Origin: Variovorax ginsengisoli
GTDB lineage: Bacteria > Pseudomonadota > Gammaproteobacteria > Burkholderiales > Burkholderiaceae_C
Length of the DNA stretch: 64,000 bases
Reading direction: 5' to 3'
NCBI RefSeq assembly: GCF_030486595.1
Contig: NZ_JAUJZH010000004.1
Location: 186,001-250,000, forward strand
Each line of letters begins with the position of its first letter. The first letter of the stretch is position 1. Shown in pieces: positions 1 through 8,402 of this stretch. The position numbers were made by a program, and so were the translations under genes. The notes beneath the pieces are model-generated. The model saw only the letters and a program-made list of their open reading frames with translations. It searched no databases and was not told the origin of the DNA.

Positions 1-196
1 CCGGGCCGCCGCCGGCGATCACCACCGGATGCAGGCCGGCTTCGACGCCCCCCACCAGCGGCGGCAGCGAAGGCGCGAAGCGCGTGTAGTGGAAGGCGCC
101 GACCGAGGGCGGCAGTTCGACGCCGGCCGGCGGGATCGGGCCGGTGGCGGCGTCGCCGGCGCGGGCGGCGGGAGGGGTCGCGGCAGCGGTGTTCAT
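1..196 (-). CDS. FAD-dependent oxidoreductase, N-terminal fragment (runs off left edge)
   Basis: Only the first 65 codons are inside the window. The frame opens at an ATG (reverse complement of 194-196) and stays open to base 1. After about 55 residues of Ala/Pro-rich leader comes HPVVIAGGGP, a hydrophobic strand followed by the start of a GxGxxG dinucleotide-binding loop. That layout is typical of FAD-dependent monooxygenases and hydroxylases, and the fumarylacetoacetase-family gene nearby suggests aromatic degradation. The substrate cannot be told from this fragment. It is divergent from the LuxR-type regulator, with a palindrome between them. Confidence 0.6.
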   Translation of the reverse strand, partial: MNTAAATPPAARAGDAATGPIPPAGVELPPSVGAFHYTRFAPSLPPLVGGVEAGLHPVVIAGGGP

Positions 197-238
197 GGAA
201 GGGGATTGTCCGGATGCGGCGGCTCGCCCTTTGTCATA

Positions 239-252
239 ACTTCGTACGAAGT
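239..252. promoter_or_regulatory. 14-bp perfect palindrome in divergent intergenic region
   Basis: ACTTCGTACGAAGT reads the same on both strands and lies in the 74-bp gap between the FAD-enzyme gene and the LuxR-type regulator gene. Its centre is about 26 bp upstream of the regulator ATG at 271. Divergent regulator/target pairs often share such an operator, so this is a candidate binding site for the adjacent LuxR-type protein. No binding evidence is available from sequence. Confidence 0.45.
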
Positions 253-270
253 GATTACCCTAGGAATGCA

Positions 271-1041
271 ATGAAACGCTGGCCCGTCCGTGCCCACGAC
301 CAAGCCCTGGCGGGCCCGGTGGTCGGCAGCGTGCTGGCCGGCATCGGCACCGCCCACCTGGCCGCCAGCTACCTAGCGGCGATGCACCGGGTGCTGCCGG
401 TGACCTTCTGCACGGTCTTCGCGGCCGGCGCCAACGGCCGCATCGAGACGATCTCGGCCGCCAGCAGCTACGGCAACACGGCGGAGCGCACCGCCGAGCG
501 CTACGTGGCCGAGCGTTTCGACCGGCTCGACCCGCACATGGCCTGGCTGGCGGGCCGCAAGCTGCCGAAGCGGCCGCAGTTGTGGCTCGGCCACCACCGG
601 GCCGAGGAGGTCGAAGATGCCGCCTACCGTGCCGCCTGCTACAGCGACGTCGGCATCCGCGAGCGCAGCTCGGTGCTGTTGCTGCTGCCGAGCGGCCAGC
701 GCGCCGCGGTGAGCTTCTACCGCAGCCTGGCCCAGCCCGATTTCGGGCCGGCGGATTTCGCGCTGCTCGAAGCCCACGCCGCGCTGCTGGCCGAAGCCAC
801 CGCCGCCCACGGCCGCAGCGCCGTCGCCGCCCGCGAGGCCGCGGAGCCGGCACTGGCCTCGCGCCTGCTGGCGCTGAGCCTGCGCGAGCGCGAGGTGATC
901 GGCCACCTGCTGGCCGGCAAGACCGCCAAGGAGACGGCGCGCGAGATCGGGATCGAGCTGACGACGGTGCGCACGCACCAATACCGTGCGTTCCGTCGGC
1001 TCGGGCTGCGGACCCTCAAGGAACTGATGCGCAGCGCCTGA
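271..1041 (+). CDS. LuxR-family transcriptional regulator (orphan)
   Basis: This 256-residue protein ends in a LuxR/FixJ-type helix-turn-helix at about residues 195-250: LSLREREVIGHLLAGKTAKE, then TVRTHQYRAFRRLGL. The N-terminal 180 residues look like a GAF or autoinducer-type sensory fold but carry no receiver-domain aspartate, so it is probably ligand-responsive rather than phosphorylated. I chose the ATG at 271 because AGGA lies 5 bp upstream. An in-frame ATG at 214 would place the palindrome at 239-252 inside the coding region. No LuxI-type synthase is in the window. The likely target is the divergent FAD-enzyme gene. Confidence 0.85.
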   Translation: MKRWPVRAHDQALAGPVVGSVLAGIGTAHLAASYLAAMHRVLPVTFCTVFAAGANGRIETISAASSYGNTAERTAERYVAERFDRLDPHMAWLAGRKLPKRPQLWLGHHRAEEVEDAAYRAACYSDVGIRERSSVLLLLPSGQRAAVSFYRSLAQPDFGPADFALLEAHAALLAEATAAHGRSAVAAREAAEPALASRLLALSLREREVIGHLLAGKTAKETAREIGIELTTVRTHQYRAFRRLGLRTLKELMRSA

Positions 1042-1056
1042 GCGCCGGGGCAGTGG

Positions 1057-2067
1057 CTAGCCCGCTGCCGCCACCACTTCCTGGTCGATCGCACCGAACA
1101 CCGACTGCCCATCCGCATCCTTCATCTCGATCCGGATGGTGTCGCCGTACTTCATGAACTCGGTGCTGGGCTGGCCGTCCTGGATGGTCTCGATGCAGCG
1201 CTTCTCGGCGATGCAGCTGTAGCCCTTGGGCCATTCCATGCGGCCCTTCTTCTCGACGCCCTTGTTGCTCACGGTGCCGCTGCCGACGATGCTGCCGGCG
1301 CGCACGTTGCGGGTCTTGGCGATGTGCGCGATCAGCTCGCCGAAGTGGAAGGTCATCTCCTCGCCCGCATCGCACATCCCGACCTTGCGGCCGTTCCACG
1401 TGCTTTGCAGCGGCAGGTGCACGCGGCCACCCTGCCAGGCCTCGCCCAGCTCGCCCGGCGTCACGGCCACCGGGCTGAAGGCGGTGGCCGGCTTGCTCTG
1501 GAAGAAGCCGAAGCCCTTGGCCAGTTCGGCCGGGATCAGGTTGCGCAGGCTGACGTCGTTGGCGAGCATCACGAGCCGGATGCCGTCCAGCGCCTGCGCC
1601 GCCGTCGCGCCCATCCTGACGTCGCCGGTGACGACCGCGATCTCGGCCTCGAAATCGATGCCGAAGGCCTCGCTGGCCACCACCACCGGATCGCAGGGAC
1701 CGATGAAGTCGTCGCTGCCGCCCTGGGACATCAGCGGGTCGCTGTAGAAGCTCGCGGGCACCTCGGCGTTGCGCGCCTTGCGCACCAGTTCGACGTGGTT
1801 CAGGTAGGCCGAACCGTCGGCCCACTGGTAGGCGCGCGGCAGCGGCGCCATGCACTGCGCCGGATCGAAGGGGAACGCGTGGCGGGCCCGCCCGGCGTTG
1901 AGCGCGTCGTAGAGATCCTGCAGCTGCGGGCTCATGAAGCCCCAGTCGTCGAGCACCTGCTGCATGCGGCTGGCGATGCCGGTGGCGTAGTGGGCGCTGG
2001 CCAGGTCGCGCGAGACGACGACCAGCTGGCCGTCGCGCGAACCGTCTTTGAGGGTGGCGAGTTTCAT
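1057..2067 (-). CDS. fumarylacetoacetate hydrolase family protein
   Basis: This 336-residue protein belongs to the fumarylacetoacetase (FAH) family, which cleaves C-C bonds in beta-diketo or acylpyruvate intermediates of aromatic degradation. The DFEAEIAVVTGDV segment supplies the metal-binding acidic residues typical of the fold, and GSGTVSNKG is the family's C-terminal glycine motif. The start is the ATG giving MKLATLKDGS; an in-frame extension would add only a Pro-rich stretch without a ribosome site. It may act with the partial FAD enzyme at the left edge, for example in a homogentisate- or gentisate-like route, but the pathway is not complete here. Confidence 0.9.
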   Translation of the reverse strand: MKLATLKDGSRDGQLVVVSRDLASAHYATGIASRMQQVLDDWGFMSPQLQDLYDALNAGRARHAFPFDPAQCMAPLPRAYQWADGSAYLNHVELVRKARNAEVPASFYSDPLMSQGGSDDFIGPCDPVVVASEAFGIDFEAEIAVVTGDVRMGATAAQALDGIRLVMLANDVSLRNLIPAELAKGFGFFQSKPATAFSPVAVTPGELGEAWQGGRVHLPLQSTWNGRKVGMCDAGEEMTFHFGELIAHIAKTRNVRAGSIVGSGTVSNKGVEKKGRMEWPKGYSCIAEKRCIETIQDGQPSTEFMKYGDTIRIEMKDADGQSVFGAIDQEVVAAAG

Positions 2068-2167
2068 GGGTGGCGGCGGATGCCGGCAGGGCACACGCAA
2101 CTAAACTGAGTGGACGGGCGGCAGTGTACCGAGGTGAACCTCCGGGCCGGCGTCCACTCCATCCTCG

Positions 2168-3313
2168 ATGCCCTCCCCCGCCCTGTCCGTCGACCCCGGC
2201 TTTCCGCGCCCGCCCTGGCGCGGGCTGGCGCTGTTGACGGCGGCCGTGGTGCTGGTCCACCTGGCGCTGCTGGGGCTGGCGCCCCTGGGCTCGGGGCCGC
2301 GGCCCTCGCCGCTGGCCCAGACCTTCATCACGCGCAGCATCGTCATCGCGCCGCCGCCCGCCGTCGAAGCGGCCAGCGCGGCACCGCCGGCAGCCGTCCC
2401 GCCACCGCCACCCAGGCCCGCGCGGCCCCGGCCCGCGCCGCGCCCCCGCCCCGCCGTGGAGCCAGCACCCGCGCCCGCCATCGACCGGCCGGCGCCCGCC
2501 GAGATGGCGGTGGCCGATCCCGACGCCGCGACGGGCCCCGACACCGGCGAGGCGCAGCCGCAGGAAGCCGGCGCGCCCGCCCCCGAGGGGTCGGGTGCCA
2601 CTGGGGCCGCGGGCTCGAACACGGGTGCCGGCGGCGACGCGGCCGGCCAGATCGCCGGTTCGGTGGAGGCGCAGGTCCCCGGTTCGGTGCGCCTGCGCTT
2701 CGCCGCCACGGCGCAGCAAGGCGCCCAGCCCTTGCAGGGCGTGTTCGGCGAACTGGTCTGGCTGCAGGACGGCAGCCAGTACGACCTCCGCCTGGCCTGG
2801 ACCTTCCTGTTCAAGACCCTGCGCAGCCAGCACAGCACGGGGCGCATCGGGCCGACCGGCATCGAGCCCCTGCGCTTCTCGGACACCCGCAGGACGGAGA
2901 CCGTTTCGCTGTTCGACCGCGACAACAGGCGCGTGCAGTTCAGCGGGAACGTCCCGAGCGAGATGCTCCTCGCCGGTGCACAGGACCGGCTCAGCGTCGT
3001 GCTCCAGCTCGGCGCCCTGATGGCGGGCAACACGGCGCACTATCCGCCCGGCGCCGTGATCGCGGTCCAGACGGTCGGGATCAACGATGCCGAAATCTGG
3101 ACCTTCAATGTCGAGGGCGAGGAGGAGGTCGGCGTGCCGGCCGGCGAGTTCTCGGCCCGCAGGCTCACGCGCAACCCCCGCAAGCCCGGCGACGACAAGA
3201 TCGAACTGTGGCTGGCGCCGGTGCTGGGCTGGCTCCCGGTCCGGATCCGGCAGACCCAGCCCAATGGCGACTTCATCGACCTCCAGCTGCGCAGCCAGTC
3301 GTCGAATCCGTGA
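2168..3313 (+). CDS. DUF3108 domain protein with N-terminal membrane anchor
   Basis: A 381-residue protein. Residues about 18-40 form one hydrophobic segment near the N-terminus, consistent with an uncleaved anchor. Residues about 50-160 are Pro/Ala/Gly-rich and of low complexity, a likely periplasmic spacer. Residues about 165-375 match the DUF3108 fold, ending in the conserved LWLAPVLGWLPVRIRQTQ region. Function is unknown for this family; the architecture suggests an envelope role. It is divergent from the FAH gene, with a 100-bp gap. Confidence 0.85.
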   Translation: MPSPALSVDPGFPRPPWRGLALLTAAVVLVHLALLGLAPLGSGPRPSPLAQTFITRSIVIAPPPAVEAASAAPPAAVPPPPPRPARPRPAPRPRPAVEPAPAPAIDRPAPAEMAVADPDAATGPDTGEAQPQEAGAPAPEGSGATGAAGSNTGAGGDAAGQIAGSVEAQVPGSVRLRFAATAQQGAQPLQGVFGELVWLQDGSQYDLRLAWTFLFKTLRSQHSTGRIGPTGIEPLRFSDTRRTETVSLFDRDNRRVQFSGNVPSEMLLAGAQDRLSVVLQLGALMAGNTAHYPPGAVIAVQTVGINDAEIWTFNVEGEEEVGVPAGEFSARRLTRNPRKPGDDKIELWLAPVLGWLPVRIRQTQPNGDFIDLQLRSQSSNP

Positions 3314-3361
3314 GAAATAACACGCAGTAACAGGCGGGTGCCTACAACGCAACGCTGCATA

Positions 3362-3389
3362 TTGAAACTGGCGCGTTGATTGCTATCTA
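3362..3389 (+). promoter_or_regulatory. candidate sigma-70 promoter for the DUF3567 gene
   Basis: TTGAAA at 3362-3367 and TATCTA at 3384-3389 are spaced by 16 bp, about 40 bp before the chosen ATG at 3429. The -10 match is poor, so this is only the best candidate in an unusually AT-rich patch. Confidence 0.3.
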
Positions 3390-3428
3390 ACCACCATGAA
3401 TGCCATCGACATCCTCACAGGACCCGAC

Positions 3429-3707
3429 ATGCAAATGCTCTACGATTCCGACTCCTTCGTCGTCGTGCACGTGCAGCCGACCGAAGGCGAGGCGCCCGCG
3501 GCGCCCCACCTGCCGGTGCTGGCACGCCACGGCTTCGAGATCGTGGACAAGCGCTCGGGCAAGGAGGTCTACCTCGATGGCTCCTGGGCAGAATTGTTCC
3601 AGCAGCAGATTGCCGCCTGGCAGCTCAACACGCCGACGCAGGAAGAAGTCGAGGACACCCTCGAAGGCTACGCCGAGTTAGCGCACACTCCCGTTCTGGT
3701 CCACTGA
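3429..3707 (+). CDS. DUF3567 family protein
   Basis: A small acidic protein of 92 residues starting MQMLYDSDSFVVVHVQP, the conserved opening of the DUF3567 family found throughout Burkholderiales. I prefer the ATG at 3429 over one at 3396 because AGGA sits 6 bp upstream and the family begins at this point. There is no signal peptide or membrane segment, so it should be cytoplasmic. No function is established. Confidence 0.85.
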   Translation: MQMLYDSDSFVVVHVQPTEGEAPAAPHLPVLARHGFEIVDKRSGKEVYLDGSWAELFQQQIAAWQLNTPTQEEVEDTLEGYAELAHTPVLVH

Positions 3708-3733
3708 ACACGAAGCCGGCGCAACGCCCCGCC

Positions 3734-4540
3734 ATGCGCAGCCTGGTTGCCGTCGCCGCGGCGCTGCTGACCGCCTGTGCAGCGCCGGGCCCGGGCGACA
3801 GCCAGGCGCCGATCGCCCGCCGCGCCGCCGCCCAACTGCCGACCGACGCCCTGCTGCTGGGCGAGCAGCACGATGCCGCCGAGCACCAGCAGATCGAACG
3901 GGAGACCGTCATGGCACTGGCCCAAGGCGGCCGCCTCGCCGCCCTGGCACTCGAAATGGCCGAGGAAGGCAACAGCACGGCCCACTTGCCGCGCGACGCG
4001 ACCGAAGCCCAGGTGCAGACCGCGCTCGGCTGGAACGACAAGGGCTGGCCATGGGCCGCCTACGGCCCGGTGGTCATGGCCGCCGTCCGGGCGGGGGTGC
4101 CGGTGATCGGCGCCAACCTGCAGCGGGCCCACATGAAGGACGCGATGGCCGACGTCTCGCTCGATGCGCAGTTGCCGGAAGCCGCCCGCACCGAACAGCA
4201 GCAGGCCGTGCGCAGCGGCCACTGCAACCTGCTGCCCGAGTCCCAGATCGTGCCGATGACCCGGATCCAGATCGCCCGCGACCGCGCCATGGCGCAGGCC
4301 GTGGTCAAGGCCAGGGTACCGGGCAAGACCGTGCTGCTCGTGAGCGGCGCCGGCCACGGCAACAAGCAGCTGGGCGTGCCGCAGCACCTGCCCACCGATG
4401 TCTCGGTGAAGGCGGTGCGGATGCGGGCCGGTCCGCCCGACGAGGCGGACCGCGCCTTCGACGCCGTCTGGCCGACGCCGGCCCTGGCCGAGGCCGACTA
4501 CTGCGCCGGCGTCAAGCCGCCGCCCCGGCCGGCCGGCTGA
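3734..4540 (+). CDS. ChaN-family lipoprotein (Tiki/EreA-like fold)
   Basis: A 268-residue protein with a lipoprotein signal: a short hydrophobic stretch, then LLTAC with the lipidated cysteine near residue 15. The mature part has the DUF399/ChaN signatures LLGEQHD and ALALEMAE and a late SGAGHGNKQ motif. Related proteins bind haem or iron (Campylobacter ChaN) or belong to the Tiki protease superfamily. The gene follows the DUF3567 gene by 26 bp, so co-transcription is possible. Whether it binds haem or hydrolyses anything is not shown by sequence. Confidence 0.8.
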   Translation: MRSLVAVAAALLTACAAPGPGDSQAPIARRAAAQLPTDALLLGEQHDAAEHQQIERETVMALAQGGRLAALALEMAEEGNSTAHLPRDATEAQVQTALGWNDKGWPWAAYGPVVMAAVRAGVPVIGANLQRAHMKDAMADVSLDAQLPEAARTEQQQAVRSGHCNLLPESQIVPMTRIQIARDRAMAQAVVKARVPGKTVLLVSGAGHGNKQLGVPQHLPTDVSVKAVRMRAGPPDEADRAFDAVWPTPALAEADYCAGVKPPPRPAG

Positions 4541-4549
4541 GCCGTCTGA

Positions 4550-5884
4550 TCAGGCCTTCGCCTTGATCGCGTCGGCCAGCGTGTTGACCAGCGTGTCGAT
4601 GTGCGACTTCTCGACGATGTAGGGCGGCGCGATCACCAGCACGTCGCCCGCCGGCCGCACCAGCGCGCCCTTGTGATAGCAGTCGACGAAGATGTCGTAG
4701 GCCCGCTTGCCTGGCGCGCCGGCGATCGGCGCTAGCTCGACCGCCGCGGCCAGGCCCAGGCTGCGGATGCCGATCACGTTCGGCAGGCCCTTGAAGGTGC
4801 TGTGGAAGGCATCGCCGAGGACCTTGCCCATCTCTCCGGCCCGTGCAAACAGCTGCTCCTGCTTGAACAGGTCGAGCGTTGCGATCGCCGCCGCGCAGGC
4901 CACCGGATGGCCCGAGTAGGTGTAGCCGTGGAAGAACTCCACCACGTGCTCGGGCGCCGAGGTCTTCATCATCTCGTCGTAGAGCTTGTCGCGGCAGATC
5001 ACGCCACCGAGCGGGATCACGCCGTTGGTCACGCACTTGGCGAAGTTCAGCATGTCGGGCACCACGCCGTAGAAGTCGGACGCGAAGTTGGTGCCCATGC
5101 GCCCGAAGCCGGTGATGACCTCGTCGAAGATCAGCAGGATTCCGTGCTTGTCGCAGATCTCGCGCAGCTTCTGCAGGTAGCCCTTGGGCGGCACGTACCA
5201 GCCGGCCGACCCGGCAATGGGCTCGACGATGATCGCCGCCACGTTGCTCGGGTCGTGCAGCGGCAGGATGCGCTGCTCGAGGTCGGCCAGCGGGTCGTCG
5301 GCCCAGACCGGCTCCTGGTTGTGGATATAGGCGTGGTTGACCGGGTCGTGGATGAAGCGCATGTGGTCCACCCGCGGCAGGAAGGCCGAGCCGAACACCT
5401 TGCGGTTGCCCGGGATGCCGCCGACCGACATGCCGCCGAAGCCGACGCCGTGGTAGCCCTTCTCGCGGCCGATGAACAGGTTGCGGTGGCCTTCGCCGCG
5501 GGCCCGGTGGTAGGCCAGCGCGACCTTCATCGAGGTGTCGGCGGCTTCGCTGCCCGAATTGCAGAACAGCACCTTGTTGAGGTCGCCGGGCGCCATCGCC
5601 GCGATCATCTCGGCCGCCTTGAAGGCCTTGTCGTTGCTGACCTGGAAGGCGGTCGCGTAGTCGAGGGTGTCGAGCTGCTTCTTGATCGCCTCGTTGATCG
5701 GCTTGCGATTGTGGCCCGCGCCGACGCACCACAGCGACGAGATCCCGTCGACCACCTTGCGGCCGTCATGGGTGGTGAACTCCATGCCATCCGCCGCGAC
5801 GAAGACCCGCGGGTCCTTCTTGAACGAGCGGTTGGGCGTGAAGGGCAACCACTGGTTGTCCATGTTGAAGTCGTTGAAGGCCAT
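4550..5884 (-). CDS. omega-amino acid--pyruvate aminotransferase (class III)
   Basis: This 444-residue PLP enzyme has the class III signature (LLIFDEVITGFGRMG) and the Schiff-base lysine in FAKCVTNGVIPLGG. SSLWCVGAGHN near residue 55 and the FHGYTYSGHPVACAAA segment resemble beta-alanine:pyruvate transaminases. The expected reaction moves the omega-amino group from beta-alanine or another omega-amino acid or amine to pyruvate, giving L-alanine. It is cytoplasmic. It lies convergent to the ChaN gene and divergent from purU, with no operon partner. Exact donor preference cannot be assigned. Confidence 0.92.
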   Translation of the reverse strand: MAFNDFNMDNQWLPFTPNRSFKKDPRVFVAADGMEFTTHDGRKVVDGISSLWCVGAGHNRKPINEAIKKQLDTLDYATAFQVSNDKAFKAAEMIAAMAPGDLNKVLFCNSGSEAADTSMKVALAYHRARGEGHRNLFIGREKGYHGVGFGGMSVGGIPGNRKVFGSAFLPRVDHMRFIHDPVNHAYIHNQEPVWADDPLADLEQRILPLHDPSNVAAIIVEPIAGSAGWYVPPKGYLQKLREICDKHGILLIFDEVITGFGRMGTNFASDFYGVVPDMLNFAKCVTNGVIPLGGVICRDKLYDEMMKTSAPEHVVEFFHGYTYSGHPVACAAAIATLDLFKQEQLFARAGEMGKVLGDAFHSTFKGLPNVIGIRSLGLAAAVELAPIAGAPGKRAYDIFVDCYHKGALVRPAGDVLVIAPPYIVEKSHIDTLVNTLADAIKAKA

Positions 5885-5977
5885 GAATTCACTCCTGCTG
5901 AGTTCGGGTGGTCGAGGAATGGGGCATTTTGGCACCAGCCGCGGCCCGCGGCAGGCCCTGCGACAATGTGCGGCCTT

Positions 5978-6823
5978 ATGAACCCCGCGTACATCCTCAC
6001 CCTCTCCTGCCCCGACCGCACGGGCATCGTGCACGCCGTCTCCGGCTTCCTGCTCGAGCGCGGCGGCAACATCGAAGAAGCGGCGCAGTACAACGACCAC
6101 GGCACCGGCCTGTTCTTCATGCGGGTGCGCTTCGCCTGCGAGCAAGGGGAGAACGTGCTGCGCGAGCAGATCGCCGCCCTAGCGGCCGACTTCGACATGC
6201 GCTGGAAGCTGCATGCCGCCGCCGAGCCGATGAAGACCGTGATCCTGGTCAGCAAGGAAGGCCATTGCCTGAACGACCTGCTGTTCCGCTGGAAAAGCGG
6301 CCTGCTGTCGATCGACGTCCGCGCCATCATCTCGAACCACCGCGACTTCTACCAGCTGGCGGCGAGCTACAACGTGCCCTTCCACCACATCCCGGTGACC
6401 GCCGCGACCAAGGCGCAGGGCGAGGCGAAGCAGCTCGAGATCATCGAGGCCGAAGGCGCCGACCTGGTGGTGCTGGCGCGCTACATGCAGATCCTCAGCA
6501 ACGACCTCTGCGGCAAGCTGGCCGGCCGGGCGATCAACATCCACCACTCGTTCCTGCCGAGCTTCAAGGGCGCCAAGCCCTACTACCAGGCGCACGACCG
6601 CGGCGTGAAGCTGATCGGCGCCACCGCCCACTACGTGACGGCCGACCTCGACGAGGGCCCGATCATCGAGCAGGACGTGGAGCGCGCCGACCACACCGAC
6701 ACGGTCGAGGCGCTGACCGCCCGCGGCCGCGACACCGAGAGCCAGGTGCTGGCGCGCGCCGTCAAGTGGCACAGCGAGCACCGGGTGCTGCTCAACGGCC
6801 ACCGCACGGTGGTCTTCAAGTAG
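5978..6823 (+). CDS. purU: formyltetrahydrofolate deformylase
   Basis: A 281-residue protein with an N-terminal ACT domain (about 1-80, starting YILTLSCPDRTGIVHAVSGF) and a C-terminal formyltransferase-fold domain carrying INIHHSFLPSF and ADLDEGPIIEQ, the conserved catalytic His and Asp motifs. PurU hydrolyses 10-formyl-THF to formate and THF. The formate could feed the formate dehydrogenase encoded at 39.7-45.1 kb, though the loci are far apart. I used the ATG at 5978; an ATG at 5966 would add four residues. Confidence 0.95.
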   Translation: MNPAYILTLSCPDRTGIVHAVSGFLLERGGNIEEAAQYNDHGTGLFFMRVRFACEQGENVLREQIAALAADFDMRWKLHAAAEPMKTVILVSKEGHCLNDLLFRWKSGLLSIDVRAIISNHRDFYQLAASYNVPFHHIPVTAATKAQGEAKQLEIIEAEGADLVVLARYMQILSNDLCGKLAGRAINIHHSFLPSFKGAKPYYQAHDRGVKLIGATAHYVTADLDEGPIIEQDVERADHTDTVEALTARGRDTESQVLARAVKWHSEHRVLLNGHRTVVFK

Positions 6824-6839
6824 GCGCGCGGGCCGGCCC

Positions 6840-7187
6840 ATGAACGGCTTGCGCGGGATGGCCTGGCTGCTGGTGTTCCAGTCGGTCGGCGAGCTGCTCT
6901 CGCGCGGCCTGTCGCTGCCGCTGCCCGGGCCGGTGCTCGGCATGATGCTGATGCTGGCCGGACTGCGCTTTGCGATCGTACGCGAGCCGGTGGCCGAATG
7001 CGCCAGCTTCCTGCTCGCGCACCTCTCGCTGCTGTTCGTGCCGGTCGGCGTCGGCGTCATGACCCACCTCGCGCTGCTCGGGCAGTACGGCGGGCGGATG
7101 CTGCTGGTGATCGCGCTGTCGACCTGGATCGGCCTGGCGGTCACGGCGCTGGTGCTCTACTGGCCCGACCGGCGCAACAAGGCCTAG
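6840..7187 (+). CDS. CidA/LrgA family membrane protein
   Basis: A 115-residue protein with about four hydrophobic segments and the conserved LPGPVLGMMLML motif of the CidA/LrgA family. These holin-like proteins work with CidB/LrgB partners in murein-hydrolase control, programmed lysis, or export of small metabolites such as pyruvate or glycolate. It starts 16 bp after purU and is followed after 4 bp by the LrgB gene, so the three probably share a transcript. Confidence 0.9.
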   Translation: MNGLRGMAWLLVFQSVGELLSRGLSLPLPGPVLGMMLMLAGLRFAIVREPVAECASFLLAHLSLLFVPVGVGVMTHLALLGQYGGRMLLVIALSTWIGLAVTALVLYWPDRRNKA

Positions 7188-7191
7188 CCGC

Positions 7192-7917
7192 ATGCCGCGC
7201 TTCGTCGAACTCTGGATCTACCTGTCGGCCACGCCGCTGTTCGGGCTGACGGCAACGCTGGTCGTGTACCTGCTGGCGAATGCGGCCTACACCCGGACGG
7301 GCGGCGCGCCCTGGGCCAATCCAGTGCTGTGGTCGGTGGTGGTGCTGGCCGGTGGCCTGCTGGCCACCCGGGTCGACTACCCGACCTACTTCGCGGGCGC
7401 CCAATTCATCCATTTCCTGCTGGGCCCGGCCGTGGTCGCCTTGGCCTGGCCGCTGTGGCAGCGGCGCGCCGAACTGCGGGAGCGCTTCGGCCGCCTGCTG
7501 ATGGCCTCGCTGCTCGGCGGCGCCGCCGCGGGCGGGTCGGCTGTGGCCCTGGGATGGGCGGTGGGGCTGCCGCACGACGTCGTCCTGTCGCTGGCCCCCA
7601 AGTCGGTGACCGCGCCGGTGGCCATGGGCATATCGGAAAAGATCGGCGGCATCCCGGCGCTGTCGGCGGTGTTCGCAGTGCTCACCGGCATGATCGGCGC
7701 GCTGTCGGGCAAGTACCTTTTCGATGCGCTGCGCATCGGCACCGACGCCACCGGCTTCGCCGCCCGCGGCTTCGGCCTGGGGACCGCGGCCCACGGCATC
7801 GGCGCGGCACGTGCCCTGCACGTGAACGCCGACGCCGGTGCCTATGCCGGGCTGGCGCTCGGCATGCAGGTCGTGCTGGCCGCCCTGCTGATGCCGCTGG
7901 TGTTCAAGCTGTTCTAG
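7192..7917 (+). CDS. LrgB/CidB family membrane protein
   Basis: A 241-residue polytopic inner-membrane protein. The region LAPKSVTAPVAMGISEKIGG and the later GTAAHGIGAARAL are hallmarks of the LrgB/CidB/PLGG1 family. Known members act with CidA/LrgA in lysis control or as glycolate/glycerate-type carriers in plants. It is tightly linked to the CidA gene just upstream. Its last four bases overlap the stop of the convergent YXWGXW gene. Confidence 0.92.
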   Translation: MPRFVELWIYLSATPLFGLTATLVVYLLANAAYTRTGGAPWANPVLWSVVVLAGGLLATRVDYPTYFAGAQFIHFLLGPAVVALAWPLWQRRAELRERFGRLLMASLLGGAAAGGSAVALGWAVGLPHDVVLSLAPKSVTAPVAMGISEKIGGIPALSAVFAVLTGMIGALSGKYLFDALRIGTDATGFAARGFGLGTAAHGIGAARALHVNADAGAYAGLALGMQVVLAALLMPLVFKLF

Positions 7918-8288
7918 CTGCGGTTGGGATTGTCCGGGCGGCGATCCTGTGCATTGGGCACGCCGTCATGGTCACGGTCCCAACCGCCGCGGCGGTACTC
8001 CCACTGTCCATCGCGCTGATCCCATTGCGGCGCCCGATACGCATAGCCGTTGCGCGAGCGCATGTACGCGCCCTTGTTCCACACATAGCGGTGTCCATTC
8101 CACTCGTAGTGGCCAGGCGCCCAGACGTAGCCCCTGCGCGGCGGCGGCACGTGTTCGGGACGCGGGGGCGGCGGCGCCACGCGGACGACCACGCCGGGCT
8201 GGGCCTGTGCGGTGGCCGGCACCACGGCAGCGCCGAGCGACAACAGAGAGGCGACACCGACGGCGAGGCTGACTGCAAGTTTCTTCAT
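7914..8288 (-). CDS. YXWGXW-repeat periplasmic protein
   Basis: A 124-residue protein with a Sec signal peptide ending around ATAQAQ. The middle holds tandem aromatic repeats (RGYVWAPGHYEW, HRYVWNKGAYM, QWEYRRGGWD), the YXWGXW type found in proteobacterial envelope proteins. The C-terminus has DRDHDGVPNAQDRRPDNP, which resembles a thrombospondin type 3/EF-loop calcium site (DxDxDGxxxxxD). Calcium binding is inferred only from spacing. No function is known for the family. Confidence 0.8.
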   Translation of the reverse strand: MKKLAVSLAVGVASLLSLGAAVVPATAQAQPGVVVRVAPPPPRPEHVPPPRRGYVWAPGHYEWNGHRYVWNKGAYMRSRNGYAYRAPQWDQRDGQWEYRRGGWDRDHDGVPNAQDRRPDNPNRS

Positions 8289-8402
8289 GAGGACTCCTTC
8301 GAGTTGTTGGAGCCTTCATCCTCCCTGCATCATGTGAAGCTGCTGTAAGCCACTGACGAAGTCTTGTGTAGACGTGTGACGCCAGAACGCGCCGTGCGAA
8401 GC

